Shown here in pieces: positions 24,570 to 36,485 of a stretch of 64,000 bases of DNA; positions within the stretch are counted from its first letter, which is position 1, and each line of letters starts with the position of its first letter. Position numbers and translations under genes: made by a program. Under the pieces are notes generated by a model. That model saw only the letters and a list, made by a program, of their open reading frames with translations, searched no databases and had not been told where the DNA came from. Source of the DNA: Leptodontidium sp. MPI-SDFR-AT-0119 (lineage: Eukaryota > Ascomycota > Leotiomycetes > Helotiales > Leptodontidiaceae); assembly GCA_020726505.1 (NCBI GenBank), contig JAHLEZ010000007.1, positions 2,480,001 to 2,544,000 on the forward strand, given 5' to 3'.

Positions 24570-25932
24570 TTACTAACACCAGTCTTGCTGTGCTTTGAAA
24601 GCTCTGGCAGCCTAATTAGGCGTGTAACAGCTGTATTTGAGGAGTTAATGAAATAAACCACAGCCGCAATAACACTTAGCCTCTCTCCTTTAGACCCCTA
24701 GCTATTAAAAGAGACGTGTATCTTTGACTTGGCGGCTTAGAGCTCTTGTATAACCTGAGGCTCAAAGAATGTAAATATATTGTATATCTATTAAGCTATA
24801 GTTGAGGCTAAATTAGGGAGAGCTTTAGTGGTGGTAAAATTAGCGATATATAGCAATTTTTTAAGGTATAGCGAGACAGCCTTTTGGTGTTTAATACTGT
24901 CTATAATAACCTACTAGAGGAAGGCGTTCTTAAACTCTAGATGGCGAAATAGTATGATTTTAGTGTATTCTCTATTAATAACCCTAGAAGCTTATACTCC
25001 TTAGATTTCCTGTGGATTTGAAGGTAAAGGAGGGAGTCTAAAGGTATCGCCACCACGATCAAGGTAATGGACTGTAAGTAGGTAGTTTTAGACGTTTCGG
25101 AGTGTATTAGAAAAGAAGGTAAACTCCTTGTATTTGCTGAAGGTAGTATTATAGTGACCTAGAAATTAGACTCAAAAAGTAATAGCGGACTAGATAAATA
25201 CATATAGCGTTTATAAGACCAAAAAGTAGGCTTTTTAGGCTTATTGGCTTTAATTAAGAAGTATCTAAGCTGCTATACCTATTGAGTTTGTAGTCGTTTA
25301 GGCACAGGCGCCAGGCTCTTTCTAAGAGGTAAATTAGCCACAACTACTGGCTAATCGTCCCACAGAGGCTCTCTAAAGCTATACGGCGAGTAGTCGAGAG
25401 GAAAATCTTGATTTTGAGGCTCGTAGGGGTTATATTGAGTGTTATATATAGGCGTAGGAATCTTACAAAGGTCTTTAGGCCGCTAGAGGAGTACATCTGG
25501 CTAGGGAGCCATTATACGTTAAAACGCGCTCTATAGAGGTACTAAAGAGCTCGTAGATAATAAAGATGATGTTTGTAATATATTATCACTCGATTTAACA
25601 GGAGAAGACAGTTGAGACATGTTTAATAGAGATATAAGAGATCAATTGACGTAGTTGAGGCTAAATGGACGATATTCTAAAGATATTAAGGTTGCCGGAG
25701 GTAGTTATTCCGCTCCGGCTTGGCGAAAACCCCAGGAATTCGATAAAAATCATACCAAAACACTATATATTCTACCCCTCAAACTAACTCTAAAATCCTG
25801 TAATATAATGGCGCTAGCTTATAAGCCGCTTATAAGCAGCTTATGAGCTTACTGACTTATATAAATATATGTCTTCGCTGATTGGCTTACAGGAATGGCT
25901 CAGCTGACTGACTTGCTTGTAAGCTGGCTGAC
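24570..25932 (-). repeat. RIP-eroded repeat with a stop-interrupted reading frame
   Basis: On the minus strand from the ATG at 25620 one frame runs to about 24800 and is broken by roughly a dozen TAG/TAA codons but no clear frameshift, the pattern expected when CAG, CAA or TGG codons of a former gene are mutated by RIP. Readable stretches include ANKPKKPTFWSYKRYMYL and HRKSKEYKLLGLLIENTL. I do not recognise the family. Near the right end, 25810-25850 holds GCTTATAAGC-type palindromes in tandem, followed by TGGCTGACTTA-like repeats up to the truncated amine oxidase. Probably a dead transposable element or its cargo. Confidence 0.45.
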
Positions 25933-26527
25933 TTAATGGATGGCCTGCACATAAGAGGTAGCACCTCTAGGGAAGTGCTGATCGCAGTAATCCTTGAAGG
26001 TGATTGCATCAAGTTCTGCTGCTTGTTTCATGTTTGACGGATTCATTGGATCCCATTCCTTTCCAGCTTCAGTGATCCATTCCGTCAATGCTTCGACTTG
26101 TTTAGTGTCCCCTGAAGCACCCTGTTCAAATATTAGATATCACTCTCTAAATATCATGCGAAAAGCAAAAAAAAAAACATACTGCAATAGCGCCATAAGG
26201 CTGCGTCGTCACACTCCCATCACTACTCTGCACCAATTCCAACCCTTCTGCCCTTTGCACCACATTCTCAAAGCCGTACTTCTGAACGAGGCTCCACATC
26301 TCACTCTGATTAGTGTCGTTGATTCACGCAGCTCCCAGCTCAACAACGCCCTTGTCACCATTCGAGACGCTGTACGTCTTTCCACCCACTCGATCTTTGG
26401 CTTCCAGAACCAGGACTGTTAATCCGGCTTCGTAGATTGCAACTGCGGCGGAGAGACCACTTAACCCTGCTCCCACGACAACGACGTCCACATCTGCATT
26501 GGACTCTTGCAAAGTTACGTTCACCAT
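25933..26527 (-). pseudogene. Flavin monoamine oxidase, N-terminal fragment
   Basis: Starting at the ATG at 26527 the minus strand encodes the FAD-binding start of a flavin monoamine oxidase: VVVVGAGLSGLSAAVAIYEA and VLEAKDRVGGKTYS. After GVVELGAA an in-frame TGA (about 26324-26326) sits where the family has Trp. Downstream the same frame continues with NDTNQSEMWSLVQKYGFENV; an intron (rc GTATGT..ACAG, about 26190-26123) leads to an exon ending DYCDQHFPRGATSY and then TAA at 25935. The substrate-binding half and C-terminus are missing, replaced by repeats. The family oxidises amines to aldehydes. A nonsense and truncated copy, not functional. Confidence 0.75.
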
Positions 26528-28094
26528 ATTGTATTGTATGCTGTGTAGGAGTAAAAGAAAAATAAGTAGAAAGCACAGAGAACTTTGATCAGATTGTAGA
26601 GAAAATAGAAGTGCTTGTAGACCATAATGTACAAGCAGCGGACCGACTGGTCTTTATAATGCCTCAATTCGTTGTCGGAAAGGCAAGATCCGGAAAGATT
26701 TATGTCTCATGCCAGCTCCGCGCCCGGATATTCCTTAGCATGACAAACGGACGGGGTAGAGGGCGGAAAAGAGATCAGGAAATTCCCGCTCTCTATACTA
26801 ACAGTAGTCATAATGAGAGTTTGATCGTTAGTGAAACTTCGAAACGACCGAGGGATGTGTGAGGGGAGGGGGAGGGCTTGAGCGTGAGGAGGGGTGGCTG
26901 ATGTGATGCATTCATTTACTTGCTTTGCTTGATGACAACTTGCCTACCTACAGTACCGCACCCTACAGTAATCGTCCCTCTCCTCCTCATCCTCCTTCCA
27001 CCCTCTACCCTCCTCTCTCCTCCATATGGTAACACCATGTTCGGAGGAGGGCCAGAAAATCAAATCCAGATTAATTTCGGACCCAGCCCAGCCCAATGCG
27101 GACTGTTTGAAGCTGAGGTGAGCGGGGACGGAAGAACGGCATGCGGACGGACACGGAAGGCGAATACGGACAGAGGACGGATCCTTAAGTCAAGTAAGCA
27201 GGAGGGTTTCGATATCTCGGGCAGAGACGAGAATATTCAGATGCGCTTGGAGTTTGGGGACGGTCGACAAACCTTTCAATTAGCTAATGTTTGTGTCCTA
27301 CACAATTTAAAAGCAGGGTCAGCTTGGCCCAGCTTGGCCTTACCTAGTCAAGATGCCTATGGCATACGTGCTGGTTATACCATCACATTCTAAGGAACAA
27401 ATACACTGCGAATATGGTTTTGCCGAGTCGGCTTTTGGTTCTCTAAAATACAAGTTGGATTGGTTGTGAGGCCGAGGAGGGACGAGCGCTGATACAAACT
27501 CACCCTAAATCTAAACAAACTCTGAGCAAAACACCTATAATTCCGCAGATAGCTGCATATTGCTGCTAAATGATCTCTTATCTCAAATCTTAGGTACCGC
27601 AAGAATCATGCAGCCCAATTTTGAAAAATAAAATGCATAGGTCTTATAGCGTTGTATTCGCTAAAGGTAGATTTGTGTCAAAAGTTGTAGCTGCTTCGGA
27701 TTGATGCTGAATAGACCATGCCAGAAAACTAAATATTCGAAGAAGGGCGTTGAACGTGTATTCGGTCTACCATTGCGTGCTCGGCTGGCTTCTTAGATCT
27801 GTAGTCCGAACCGTTGTGACTGCGCTGGGCGATTCCATCCATCTGCTTGACGCTCTCGCAACTTGGTCTCCAACATGCTGGCGGCAGCCATCCCGGACCT
27901 GGAGCAGCATTTTCCAGCGACGTCTGTCCCCAACCCCAACCCCAACCCCATCCCCATATATATACCACTGCCTCTGCGCTCTCTCGTGACACAACTGTCA
28001 AGCGCTTCAATCCCAGAAGCCCTCTCTTCGTCTGCTCCAGCATATTCAACAAATCATCGGGTTGCTGTGTCATGAAATATCCGGTAGGTTCGTA
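26528..28094. other. No supported gene
   Basis: Gene-free by my reading. It has a CCCCAA microsatellite (about 27929-27957) and short frames only; none shows a domain. Confidence 0.3.
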
Positions 28095-28959
28095 CTAGAT
28101 TTCGAGACTCTCCAAGTTTCTGGGTAGCAACACCTTCTGTACATCCGTATTGCCGTTGACAAAGTGGTAGTATGTTCTGAAGTCCTGGAGCTTCTCGAAG
28201 GCGTGCAGGTCAATTGGTGGGACGCGAGACAGTGGCATACAGTTTGGTCGATGGAGTCGGGTGAAAGCAAATATCTGCAGGCTTTTCTTTTGGGAGGAGA
28301 GAGCTTGGCGTACGCCTGCACATGAGAAATCGTTTGGCAAAGAATCATCGAAGCTGAATTCCTTCCACAAAGAGTCCGCCACTTCATACCAAAACTGTCT
28401 CAAGGCCCTTGGCCAGCTCAGAACCCATGCCAACGGCTTCTCTGATAGACCACAATTTGTAAAGTGAAGCACCTTGACCGGGGATATTCCTGGACGACGG
28501 AATGAGTTGTACTTGAGGTCTCCGGGGTTCTTTGGGGAGGCAGCCTTGAATCGAAACAGTATGAATATTCGGAAGAAAGAACACAAAGTAGAGATCTTTG
28601 ATTGACGCATATCGCATATGGGTGGTCTTGATGTGGTCCGCGAGATCTCTGGTCGACCAGAGTGCATTGGACAAATGGAAGAAACGGTCACCTCTCTCTT
28701 GGGAGATGAGCGACATGTGGCTGTAGAGTGTCGGTGTAAGGAGCGCGTGCAGGCGCGGGCAAGTATGCGACAGAGTTTGGATCGCGTGTTTGAAATTGCG
28801 CACCTTCACAGCGTAGGATGAGAGAGTCTCGGGCCATTTATTCAATGGAGTGCGATTGAGCTGAAAGGCCTGAGGATCAAGGTTGGCGAATGGGAGGGAC
28901 GTCAAATTGCTGACATCCTGGAGAATGATCTCATCCGCGAGATGAATGAGGTCGGTCAT
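28095..28959 (-). pseudogene. F-box-like hypothetical protein with one frameshift
   Basis: The start at 28959 gives an N-terminus with an F-box-like LIHLADEIILQDV and a TCPRLHALLTP helix, as in many fungal F-box or LRR-like proteins. The frame runs to near 28545 (LYFVFFLPNIHTVSIQ). The family-like continuation (FKAASPKNPGDLKYNSFRR, ISPVKVLHFTNCG, to NLESLEI at 28095) lies one base away in another frame. No GT..AG intron spans the change, so either the gene is broken by a single-base indel near 28545 or the sequence has an error. Such proteins may be substrate adaptors for SCF ubiquitin ligases; the target is unknown. Confidence 0.5.
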
Positions 28960-29297
28960 TTTTGGGATGCGATTGGGCGTCGCAGATATGTGGTATTTAT
29001 TGGTCTGGGTGACAGATCGATAGATCAATACCAAATATTTGACGACCTGAAATCTAGAAACGCGTTGCCAGCCGCGATGCCAGCCGCGATTTTCACGAAG
29101 CGAGCTTGTTGACTAGGCAACCTCACCACGACTTCATCTTCACCTCATCAAGGAAATTGTTCTGAAATATCGGCTTCGTGGCATAAAGGACGGCAGGAAA
29201 AGACTGATGAAGATTAGCTGGTCTCGCTAGCAGCTTCGTGACACCTCGTCTTCGACTGTAAGCGATCTCCACTCTTTCTCTTTGGGCAGTCTGTCGA
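28960..29297. other. Intergenic spacer
   Basis: Lies between the F-box-like remnant's start and the NLR-like gene's 3' end; contains a short direct repeat (GCCAGCCGCGAT, twice near 29068-29092). No gene. Confidence 0.35.
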
Positions 29298-32200
29298 CTA
29301 AGCTTGTCGTGATCTCTTGCCTGCTGGCTCGAGAACAGTAGAGTCGAGACTCTGAAACCGGCGTTTCGAGGCGAATCCCGCATCGCTTCCAAAGGTATGC
29401 GTCCCTGCATATTCTGACGTTGCCGAGCTTGAATCACACATGTCAGGGGTAGCTTCAAGCCGAGAGAGTTCGAAAGGAGTCCTTGGAGAGGCCATTTTTG
29501 AGCTTCGAGGGTCTTCGGATGAGCTGTCTCTCCGAGAACCATCTGTCGGACCATCACAACCATTGTCCAGTGTGGCACAATATCCAGACCCGTGATCAAC
29601 AAGTCGAATTGGCAGCTTTCCGTGAGGATCATGCAACTCAGGATGTCTTCTATTCGCTGGTCGGATCGTATTCTCTTTATTTACCGCTCTTCGAATAATG
29701 CTGGCTATAGTATCGTGCCCGCATGCCAGAGCTGTCTCTTCGGGAGTCATGCCAGAATCATCTTCGATCACCCAGTAGGGGCTTCTTTGAAGAAGCAGTT
29801 CCACAGCGTTAATATTTCCAAGGCAAGCTGCCAAGTGCATGACTGTCTGACCTCGAGTCAGAGTTTGATGGAGATTTGCACCAGCGTCCAAAAGCATCTT
29901 TGTCGCCCGAAAGTTCTTGCATCGCACCGCCAACGCAAGGGGCGTAAATCCATCTTTGTTGAGATCCTCGAGAGATCGGCCAGATCCAATTAAAAGCTTC
30001 AACTTCGCTACAGATACATCATCTTGCATCGATACGAGGTGGTGGAATGGAGTATTGCCAATCGCATCTTGCGAATGGGGAATTCTTTCAGTACTGAGTA
30101 CTGATTCGAAGACAGCAAAAGCAACTTTGGTCCTCGCAGCAAGATGAAGGGAAGACATCGCAATATCCCACATCCAAGGAATTTTGGCATACTCGGCAAG
30201 GATACTGCACATAGCACTGATATCCTGCTGGCCGAGTGCAAATTCCAAGAAGGCGGCGCAATCCGGCTGTGGGCTAATGCCCATTTCTTTCATAAGAAAA
30301 CCTGACAGTTCTTCATCTTCTCTCGATATGACGTCGTACAATATTCGGTTGACCAGATCGTATCTCGTATGCCTCGACTCCCTGAAACTTGTAGATTCCC
30401 AAAGTAGCTTGAACATCTTCAAATCCCACCACATAGCGGCACTTTCTAATGGTGATTTGCCGTCACGATCCACGGCGATTACCGACGCTCCCCGACCCAA
30501 CAGGACTTCGACGAAAGATCGAGCATCGTCTTCTTCGATGCACTCGTCTTCCAAGCACAAATGCAGGAGAGATCTCCCAGTCGTTTCATCTTGGACGTCG
30601 ACATCAATTGCAGGAAACGATAATAGAATCAATGTGGCAAGCTCAGTTCTCTGGTACGCCAGTATTCGTGGCAATATGGACTCCATTGCATCGCCAAATG
30701 CTTGGGATGCCTCGCATGATAATTCGAACGTCTTCAAAAGCGTGCGAAGGACTCGAGTAGAAGACCGCTCAGTCTCATTGTGAAGAATAGAGTTGAGCTC
30801 CGAAATAGGGGCATCCTGGAAGGTCTCCTTGAGTGCCGCGCCAAGACGCTCAATTTGCGGCCCAGCAGGTGCCCACGCGGGACAAGAAATAACCTCAAAC
30901 AATTCGGAAAGGTGCTGATGGCTCCAGGGATGCCACTTAGCACGTACTGCGGCCTCGATAAGTGCCCAGATATACTCGGCATATACAGAAACCAAGTCAT
31001 GGTGCAATGCTTCGGTCAAGACTCTGGAAGTCACGATTTCTAAACTGTCGGGCGATAATCGTGCGCCGCTTTTGAGGAGTTGGATAACATAGTATGCGCG
31101 GCGTGAAATTTCTCCTTCGTCATGGAGTTCTACTTGGATTGCGAGATCGAGTGCAAATTTGACTTGGTCAGGTGATGCTGGAACGTTCGTGGATGCACCT
31201 GCTTGAAGAAGTGCTTCGAAGGAGGAGTGTCGTTGAGACGAATCATCATCCGGGTCAAGATACATGGCCGCATAAAAATCAAACCAAGCAAGATATCCTG
31301 CTGCTTGAAAATCAAAGTCGAAAAATTCAGCAAAAAGGTCCTCTGGCATCATGCAACAATAGATTGGCGTTCCCAAAATACTCTGTTTATGAACGTCAGC
31401 TCCATTGCTGATAAGTACTGTGCAAACCCTGTCCAAGGCAAAACAGGCTGCCCAATGTAGTGGGGAGGGCCACATATTGTTATCAGTAACGGTTGAATTC
31501 AATGTCTCGGCTTGGAATCCGAGTGCTTCGGCGGAGATTCCCGCCTTTGCGGCTTCCACTTTTCGCCGTTCGCGAGACACGTAATGCCAAACTGCTGCCA
31601 TTCGCTGGAACATCGGGCCAGTTTGGGACGTGAAGAAATCCAGTACCGCTTCGTCAATTTCTTCTGGGTCGCTCTTGCGCACATGATAGGACCATGAGAT
31701 GGCAGCATAGGAGAGAAACGGATGCCGGGCAAGAAATGGAGCGATCGTATCATCCTCGTCGTCTGCGCCGGCAGAACGACGAGGGAATGACTTTTCGTCA
31801 AAAGTCTCACACCTCAAGAACCTCATACAATTTTTTGCTAGAATTGAGTGATCACCAGCTAGCCTGTATGGTGCCAAGTAGGGTTTGCCAAGGGGGTCAA
31901 TGGCACATAAGAACTCCTCAACAGTGAAATGGGCAAGCTCTAGACGACCCGAAGTCGGGTTCTTGCGCACAAGGCTACTGCACCAGTGTAGCAGCCGTCT
32001 CTCGGTGGTCATTCGGCTCGAGTCAAAAGCGGTGTCGCCTTCGCGAACCGCCAAAGCCTGCAGTAATTGGTTGGTCGTTAAAGGTTCGTCTTCATTTGCA
32101 TAGGAAATCCAGTGGAGCGCCCCCTTGACCAGCGACTGATTTGCTTTCGAGCTTCGGTTGACGCGTTCCAAAATACGTTCATAGGAGCTAGGTAAGTCGG

Positions 32201-33874
32201 GCGGAAGTTTTGTCAGAGCTTCTCGACGGTCTCTGTCGGTGGAACATTCGCATAGGTAGTCCATTTGGCAGGCAACCCAGCGGAACCTGAAAGAAGTCAG
32301 AAGTGGGGCACGTAACAATGGGATTCTTGACCTACATTCCATCGCAACGGTCAGCAAGAGTTGCCATGATGTGTTCCTTGAGATTCGGGTCAATGATTTC
32401 GAGTCGCATGTCGGCGGTCCTTCGCTCAATTTCAGAGGCAATGTAAAGGCGTATGTCGGAACTTTGCGCAGCAATAGAGATCGTGGGGTAGTCGCTAAGA
32501 ACATGACCTATGTCTATCTCGGGTCGGCTGGAAAACAGTGCTTTGATGGAGGGCGACGTAACAGTCAATGACGCAAGGAATCTCGATACATCAGCGCGGC
32601 CATGAGTAATCTCATCAAGTCCATCGACTACAATCATGGCCGTGTCGAAGTGTTTTGAAAGCTTGGAAATCAGCTCGCAAAGTTCTTCGGGTGAAGGTGT
32701 ACGAATGGATCGATCGGGAGAGACATGCTCCTCGTAGAATGTAGTCAAGTCCTCGAAGCAATCCTCGTGGCGCATGATCAGCTGCCTTGCAAGGGATCCC
32801 AATATCGTTGACGCGCTATGTGTGGAGCTGTCTTTGTAATCGCAGTAGAAGATTGCCAGAGCTGCAGGAACGTCTTGTTAACGCATGCAATCCAGCAACA
32901 ACATAGGAGCAGGCTTACCTTCCGTTAGCTTGAGTTCTGACTCAATTTTTTGAATAGTCGAAGACCTATTCTCGTGAGCTAAAGCTTCATAGCCGGTCGA
33001 CTTGTACTTACATCAAGACGGTTTTCCCTGCACCAGCTACCATCCTATCAGTAGAAATATGGTAAATGCAGGGGCTAGAGACCTACGAATTCCATTTATC
33101 CACAGCTTTGATCGCTCATGAGAGAGCCATTCTGTGAATTCTTTCCCTTCTGTAAACCAAATGCCGGTTCCAGGTTGCCTGAGACGAATATTTGAGTCCT
33201 GCCATTTTCTCGCACTGATCGTTCCGAGAAGCTGGAGCATCTTGTGTCTTTTGTCGTCTACCGATCAGAATAGTCAGTCTCTCTCAAAGCCGACAACTGA
33301 AAATTTGGTCAAATACGAACCCATGACAATTTTCTTCCTGGTAGTCTGCTCCGCTTGCAAAATTGTCTTTAGGGTCTGCATTCCGTCTCGAATTTCGCAC
33401 AGTGCAGACCTAAGAAGAATCAAATCTGAAACGTTTCTGCAAGTTGCATATTACTCACATCTCTTTTGCACTCAATGCCATCGTTATATTCGATTTGTGC
33501 CTTTCAATCTCTTTCAAAAGCTCGGACGTGGCTGATTTTCTCAGCGGCCATTTGAGTTTCTCTGTCCTTGTCATGGAGTCGCCAGCCATCGCTTTCTGCA
33601 GGTGCCCTTGAATCTTCAGCAGGGTTTGATAGCAAGGCTCAATCCAGTGTATCTGCATCTTCGGATCCACATTCGAAGCGGCTTCGAGCCGGTCAACGAC
33701 ATATCTAAGACTGTGAAGGAATCCGAAAAGCAGGGTGACCTCCAAGATCAATTTCTCAACAGTCTCGCCAGCGTCCTTGACATCTTTGATGAAAGCACGA
33801 CCACGACCCACCACCATGTCGGCGATGGTGATGAGGCCCGCAACGCTTGCGGCAACACCAAGAACTTCGGCCAT
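29298..33874 (-). CDS. NLR-like protein: fungal N-terminal helical domain, NACHT, ankyrin repeats
   Basis: Seven exons on the minus strand (33874-33459, 33409-33321, 33257-33083, 33044-33012, 32965-32919, 32873-32336, 32286-29298) join in frame to 1428 aa. The N-terminus (MAEVLGVAASVAGLITIADM) is the helical PigL_N/HeLo-like type found in fungal NLRs. The linker RQPGTGIWFTEGKEF leads to Walker A AGAGKTVL (about 229-236), split by introns on both sides; Walker B is AMIVVDGLDE (about 330), followed by SSRPEID. Then a winged-helix-like region, one ankyrin-like unit near 710 and a run at about 990-1300 (DGFTPLALAVRCKNFRATKM, GQTVMHLAACLGNINAVELL). Such proteins act in non-self recognition and regulated cell death; the ligand is unknown. 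The donor of exon 3 has an alternative three bases upstream that gives a stop, so this model is preferred. Confidence 0.85.
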
Positions 33875-34434
33875 GTCGCTGCCGCTGTCGCTGTTCACAC
33901 TCAATATTAGCAGATCGTAAGCTCACCAGAAAGAATGATGAACGAAGAGGAATTGGAGCTTTACCTTCTGAAAATTGCACGAGGCTCTGCTGGCTCTGCT
34001 AGCGTGGTCGCACGGCGTGCCTCAGCCACCACAACTCTGACATGCACGATCTGCCTCGCCAGCAAAACGAATCATTCGCGTCCTTCCAGGCTCCCAGGAG
34101 CGGTGTGTCAATAGGCATTCCGTTAGGCTCTGAGAGTTCTGGATTATTCCCACACGAGACGCATATATGAGAACAGCAGATGCCGCTTCTCAATCTCCTG
34201 TTCTTAGGAGCCAGCCGCACAAGAGGCTGCACAGTCAAATACCCAATAGGAATGTATCCATGGATTTGTTGTATTTCTGCAACCTTCAGACGCACTGTAA
34301 TATTCGAAAATTGTGGCAGCTGCGATGATTGGGATGTCGCGAATCGCTTCATATGCGAGATGTATCCCCACATGCCTCGAAATGAAGATCTCAAAAGAGG
34401 ACACCGACTGCAGGAGGGATATCTGGAGCCGTTT
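33875..34434. other. Promoter of the NLR-like gene and repeat flank
   Basis: A minus-strand frame of 187 codons spans part of this (34562-33999), but it overlaps the antisense of copia-derived sequence and shows no domain. No gene supported. Confidence 0.3.
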
Positions 34435-34966
34435 TCCCAACTGAAGAATGAGGAGAAGGGTACTTGGGATATCGTTCCACTTCCTGAATGAGTCAAGCCA
34501 GTTACCTCAAGATGGGTAACCACCGACAAGTATGGACCAGATGGAAAAATCACGAAACACAAAGCTCGGTTGGTCGCTAGAGGCTTTCAACAGGAAGAGG
34601 GTATTGACTATGAGGAAACATTTGCATCTGTGGTCAAACCCGCTTCCACCCGTATCTTGCTAGCATTGGCGGCCATTCTCTCTTGGTTTGTCCACCAAGG
34701 AGATGTCAAAACTGCTTTCTTTAATAGCGACCTTGACAAGCCAGTCTACATGTGGGCCTCAAAAGACATCAAATTACCTCGTGGATTTTGTCTACTGCTC
34801 ATCAAGGCCCTTTACGGATTGAAACAATCGCCTCGCGCATGGCATCAAAAGCTTCGGAACACTTTGATTAGTTGGGGTTGGCGCATGTCAGGCTACGACT
34901 CATGTGTCTTTACCAATGACAGCACCGGGCTCATACTCGAAGTCCATGTGGACGATATAAACGTCA
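34435..34966 (+). mobile_element. Ty1/copia reverse transcriptase fragment
   Basis: The plus strand encodes GTWDIVPLP, a TGA, VKPVTSRWVTTDKYGPDGK, HKARLVARGFQQEEGIDYEE, then QGDVKTAFFNSDLD, KALYGLKQSPRAW and VHVDDINV. These are the ordered landmarks of a copia polymerase (RVT_2 family), ending at the active-site VDD where Tyr is replaced by His. Gag, protease, integrase and LTRs are absent. It meets the RNase H piece at about 34967-34990, which lies on the other strand. Confidence 0.88.
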
Positions 34967-35745
34967 ACCAGAGGACTGCTTTCTTCCTCCCGGCGCGTCG
35001 ATTTGTTCGGGCCCTTGCTTTTATTCCTTTGTCCTCTCCTACGGTCGACATTCAGTGTTTCAGTCATGACACAATCTGGCTTCTCAGCGTCCTCCCCTGA
35101 CAGAACGTTCAGTCGATTCACCAAATCCTCATGTACGGGCCTTGCTAAGGCTTTGGTAAATACATCAGCCAAGTTATCCGTCGTGTCGACACGTTGAGTA
35201 TTGATAACTCCTTCTTCTACTTTCTCACGAACGAAATGGTGTTTTACATCGATATGTTTTGACCTGCTGTGGAATTCCGGATTTCTGGTAAGCTTCAAGG
35301 CTGAGTTGTTGTCTATACATAGCGGGACTGAATCAATATGAACTCCCGGGATGCGAAGGTCATTGATAAAATTGCGAATCCACACGGCTTCTTTTGTGGC
35401 CTCTTCACTCGCAGTGTACTCTGCATCCATGGTTGAGGTAGCCACAGTCTTCTGTCTCTGAGATGACCAGGATACAGGTCCACCAGCAAGTGTAAATACC
35501 CACCCAGTAGTTGACCTACGCGAGTCTTCACACCTGGCGAAGTCGCTGTCCACGAATACCGTAAGCTGGAGGCCATGTTTTCCTGAGTAGACAATTCCTC
35601 TCCCTGGATCATTTTTGAGATATGTAAAGATGCGGTCCACTGCATCCATATGTGATTGATTCGGATTGGATGCGTACCGAGCTACATATCTTGTAGCAAA
35701 GGCAATGTCCGGTCTCGTCTGATTACTAGCAATATTACTAAGAGT
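34967..35745 (-). mobile_element. Ty1/copia RNase H fragment, inverted
   Basis: The minus strand encodes RPDIAFATRYVARYASNPNQ, FTYLKNDPGRGIVYSGK, TVFVDSDFARCEDSRRSTTG, GGPVSWSSQRQKTVATSTMD, DNNSALKLTRNPEFHSRSKH and NLADVFTKALARPVHEDL: the connection and RNase H region of a copia polyprotein, ending near the polyprotein C-terminus. It normally follows the polymerase on the same strand; here it is inverted and adjoins it, so the element has been rearranged. Confidence 0.88.
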
Positions 35746-36485
35746 AATACGTAAATATTAAGGCATATATAAGGACGTTTTTCTCTCAAGGTAAATCCTT
35801 TATATAACTTTAGAAAAAAGAGCTTAAATTTCTTATTAAAAATTCGGAAGTATGATAGTACTTACTCTTTATTTCTTACCTTCAGCTTCGAATGCTTTGC
35901 CCAGCTCTCATTTTCCTAGGCATGTAACAGGATAAGATCATCATGTTTTCATAGCCCATGTAGGGGGCATAGAGAGCCTGACACCTCTGATTACGTTGGG
36001 TCAAGTCGTGATCTGGAAAGATAAACGTTTAGATAAAGACGCTAGGAAGTGGCGTGGAGAATGCATGATGACCCTTAGTCTGTTCCAACGAGGATCAAAT
36101 CTCTTTCGCGGATGGTAAAGAAAGATCTTGGTTTGGAGCAGACGAAGGGGGATGTTAAGGGGCGTAATTTTTTATGCAATTTTTCAGATGTAGGGTGGTG
36201 TGACGGTTGGTGTATTGACTCGGTGCAAATGCAAGGGCTGGGGTTGGGCTCGGATGATCATGAGATAGGTGTATCACGTACGGCGGTTCTGACGGTTACC
36301 AAGTATGCAGCGAAGAATACTATTAAGTTGAGCACGAAGCTCATCTACCTAGGAAACTATCTGGCTTATATACACCTTCGTACAGGTTGGACTTGAGGTC
36401 TCGGTGGTACACGGTCCCAACCAATTGGGGATGGTATATACTGGTTCTCTTCATGCAATGTGTGTGCTGCTCTTACTGCTAACAT
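35746..36485. other. AT-rich copia flank and esterase 3' region
   Basis: 35750-35880 is AT-rich, probably further decayed element sequence. 36112-36396 has an open plus-strand frame (94 codons) without any recognised domain. No gene supported. Confidence 0.3.

Noticed and set aside
27929..27957. CCCCAA repeats resembling ciliate telomere sequence
   Set aside because: Ascomycete telomeres are usually TTAGGG; only four to five units are present inside unique sequence, so it is a microsatellite.
27729..28098. Overlapping open frames on both strands with WG repeats
   Set aside because: They arise from the CCCCAA microsatellite; no family resemblance.
33999..34562. Long minus-strand open frame of 187 codons
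   Set aside because: Its right part is antisense to copia sequence, it has no domain and no typical start context; treated as a shadow.
36112..36396. 94-codon plus-strand frame
   Set aside because: No domain, no homologous pattern, lies in repeat flank.
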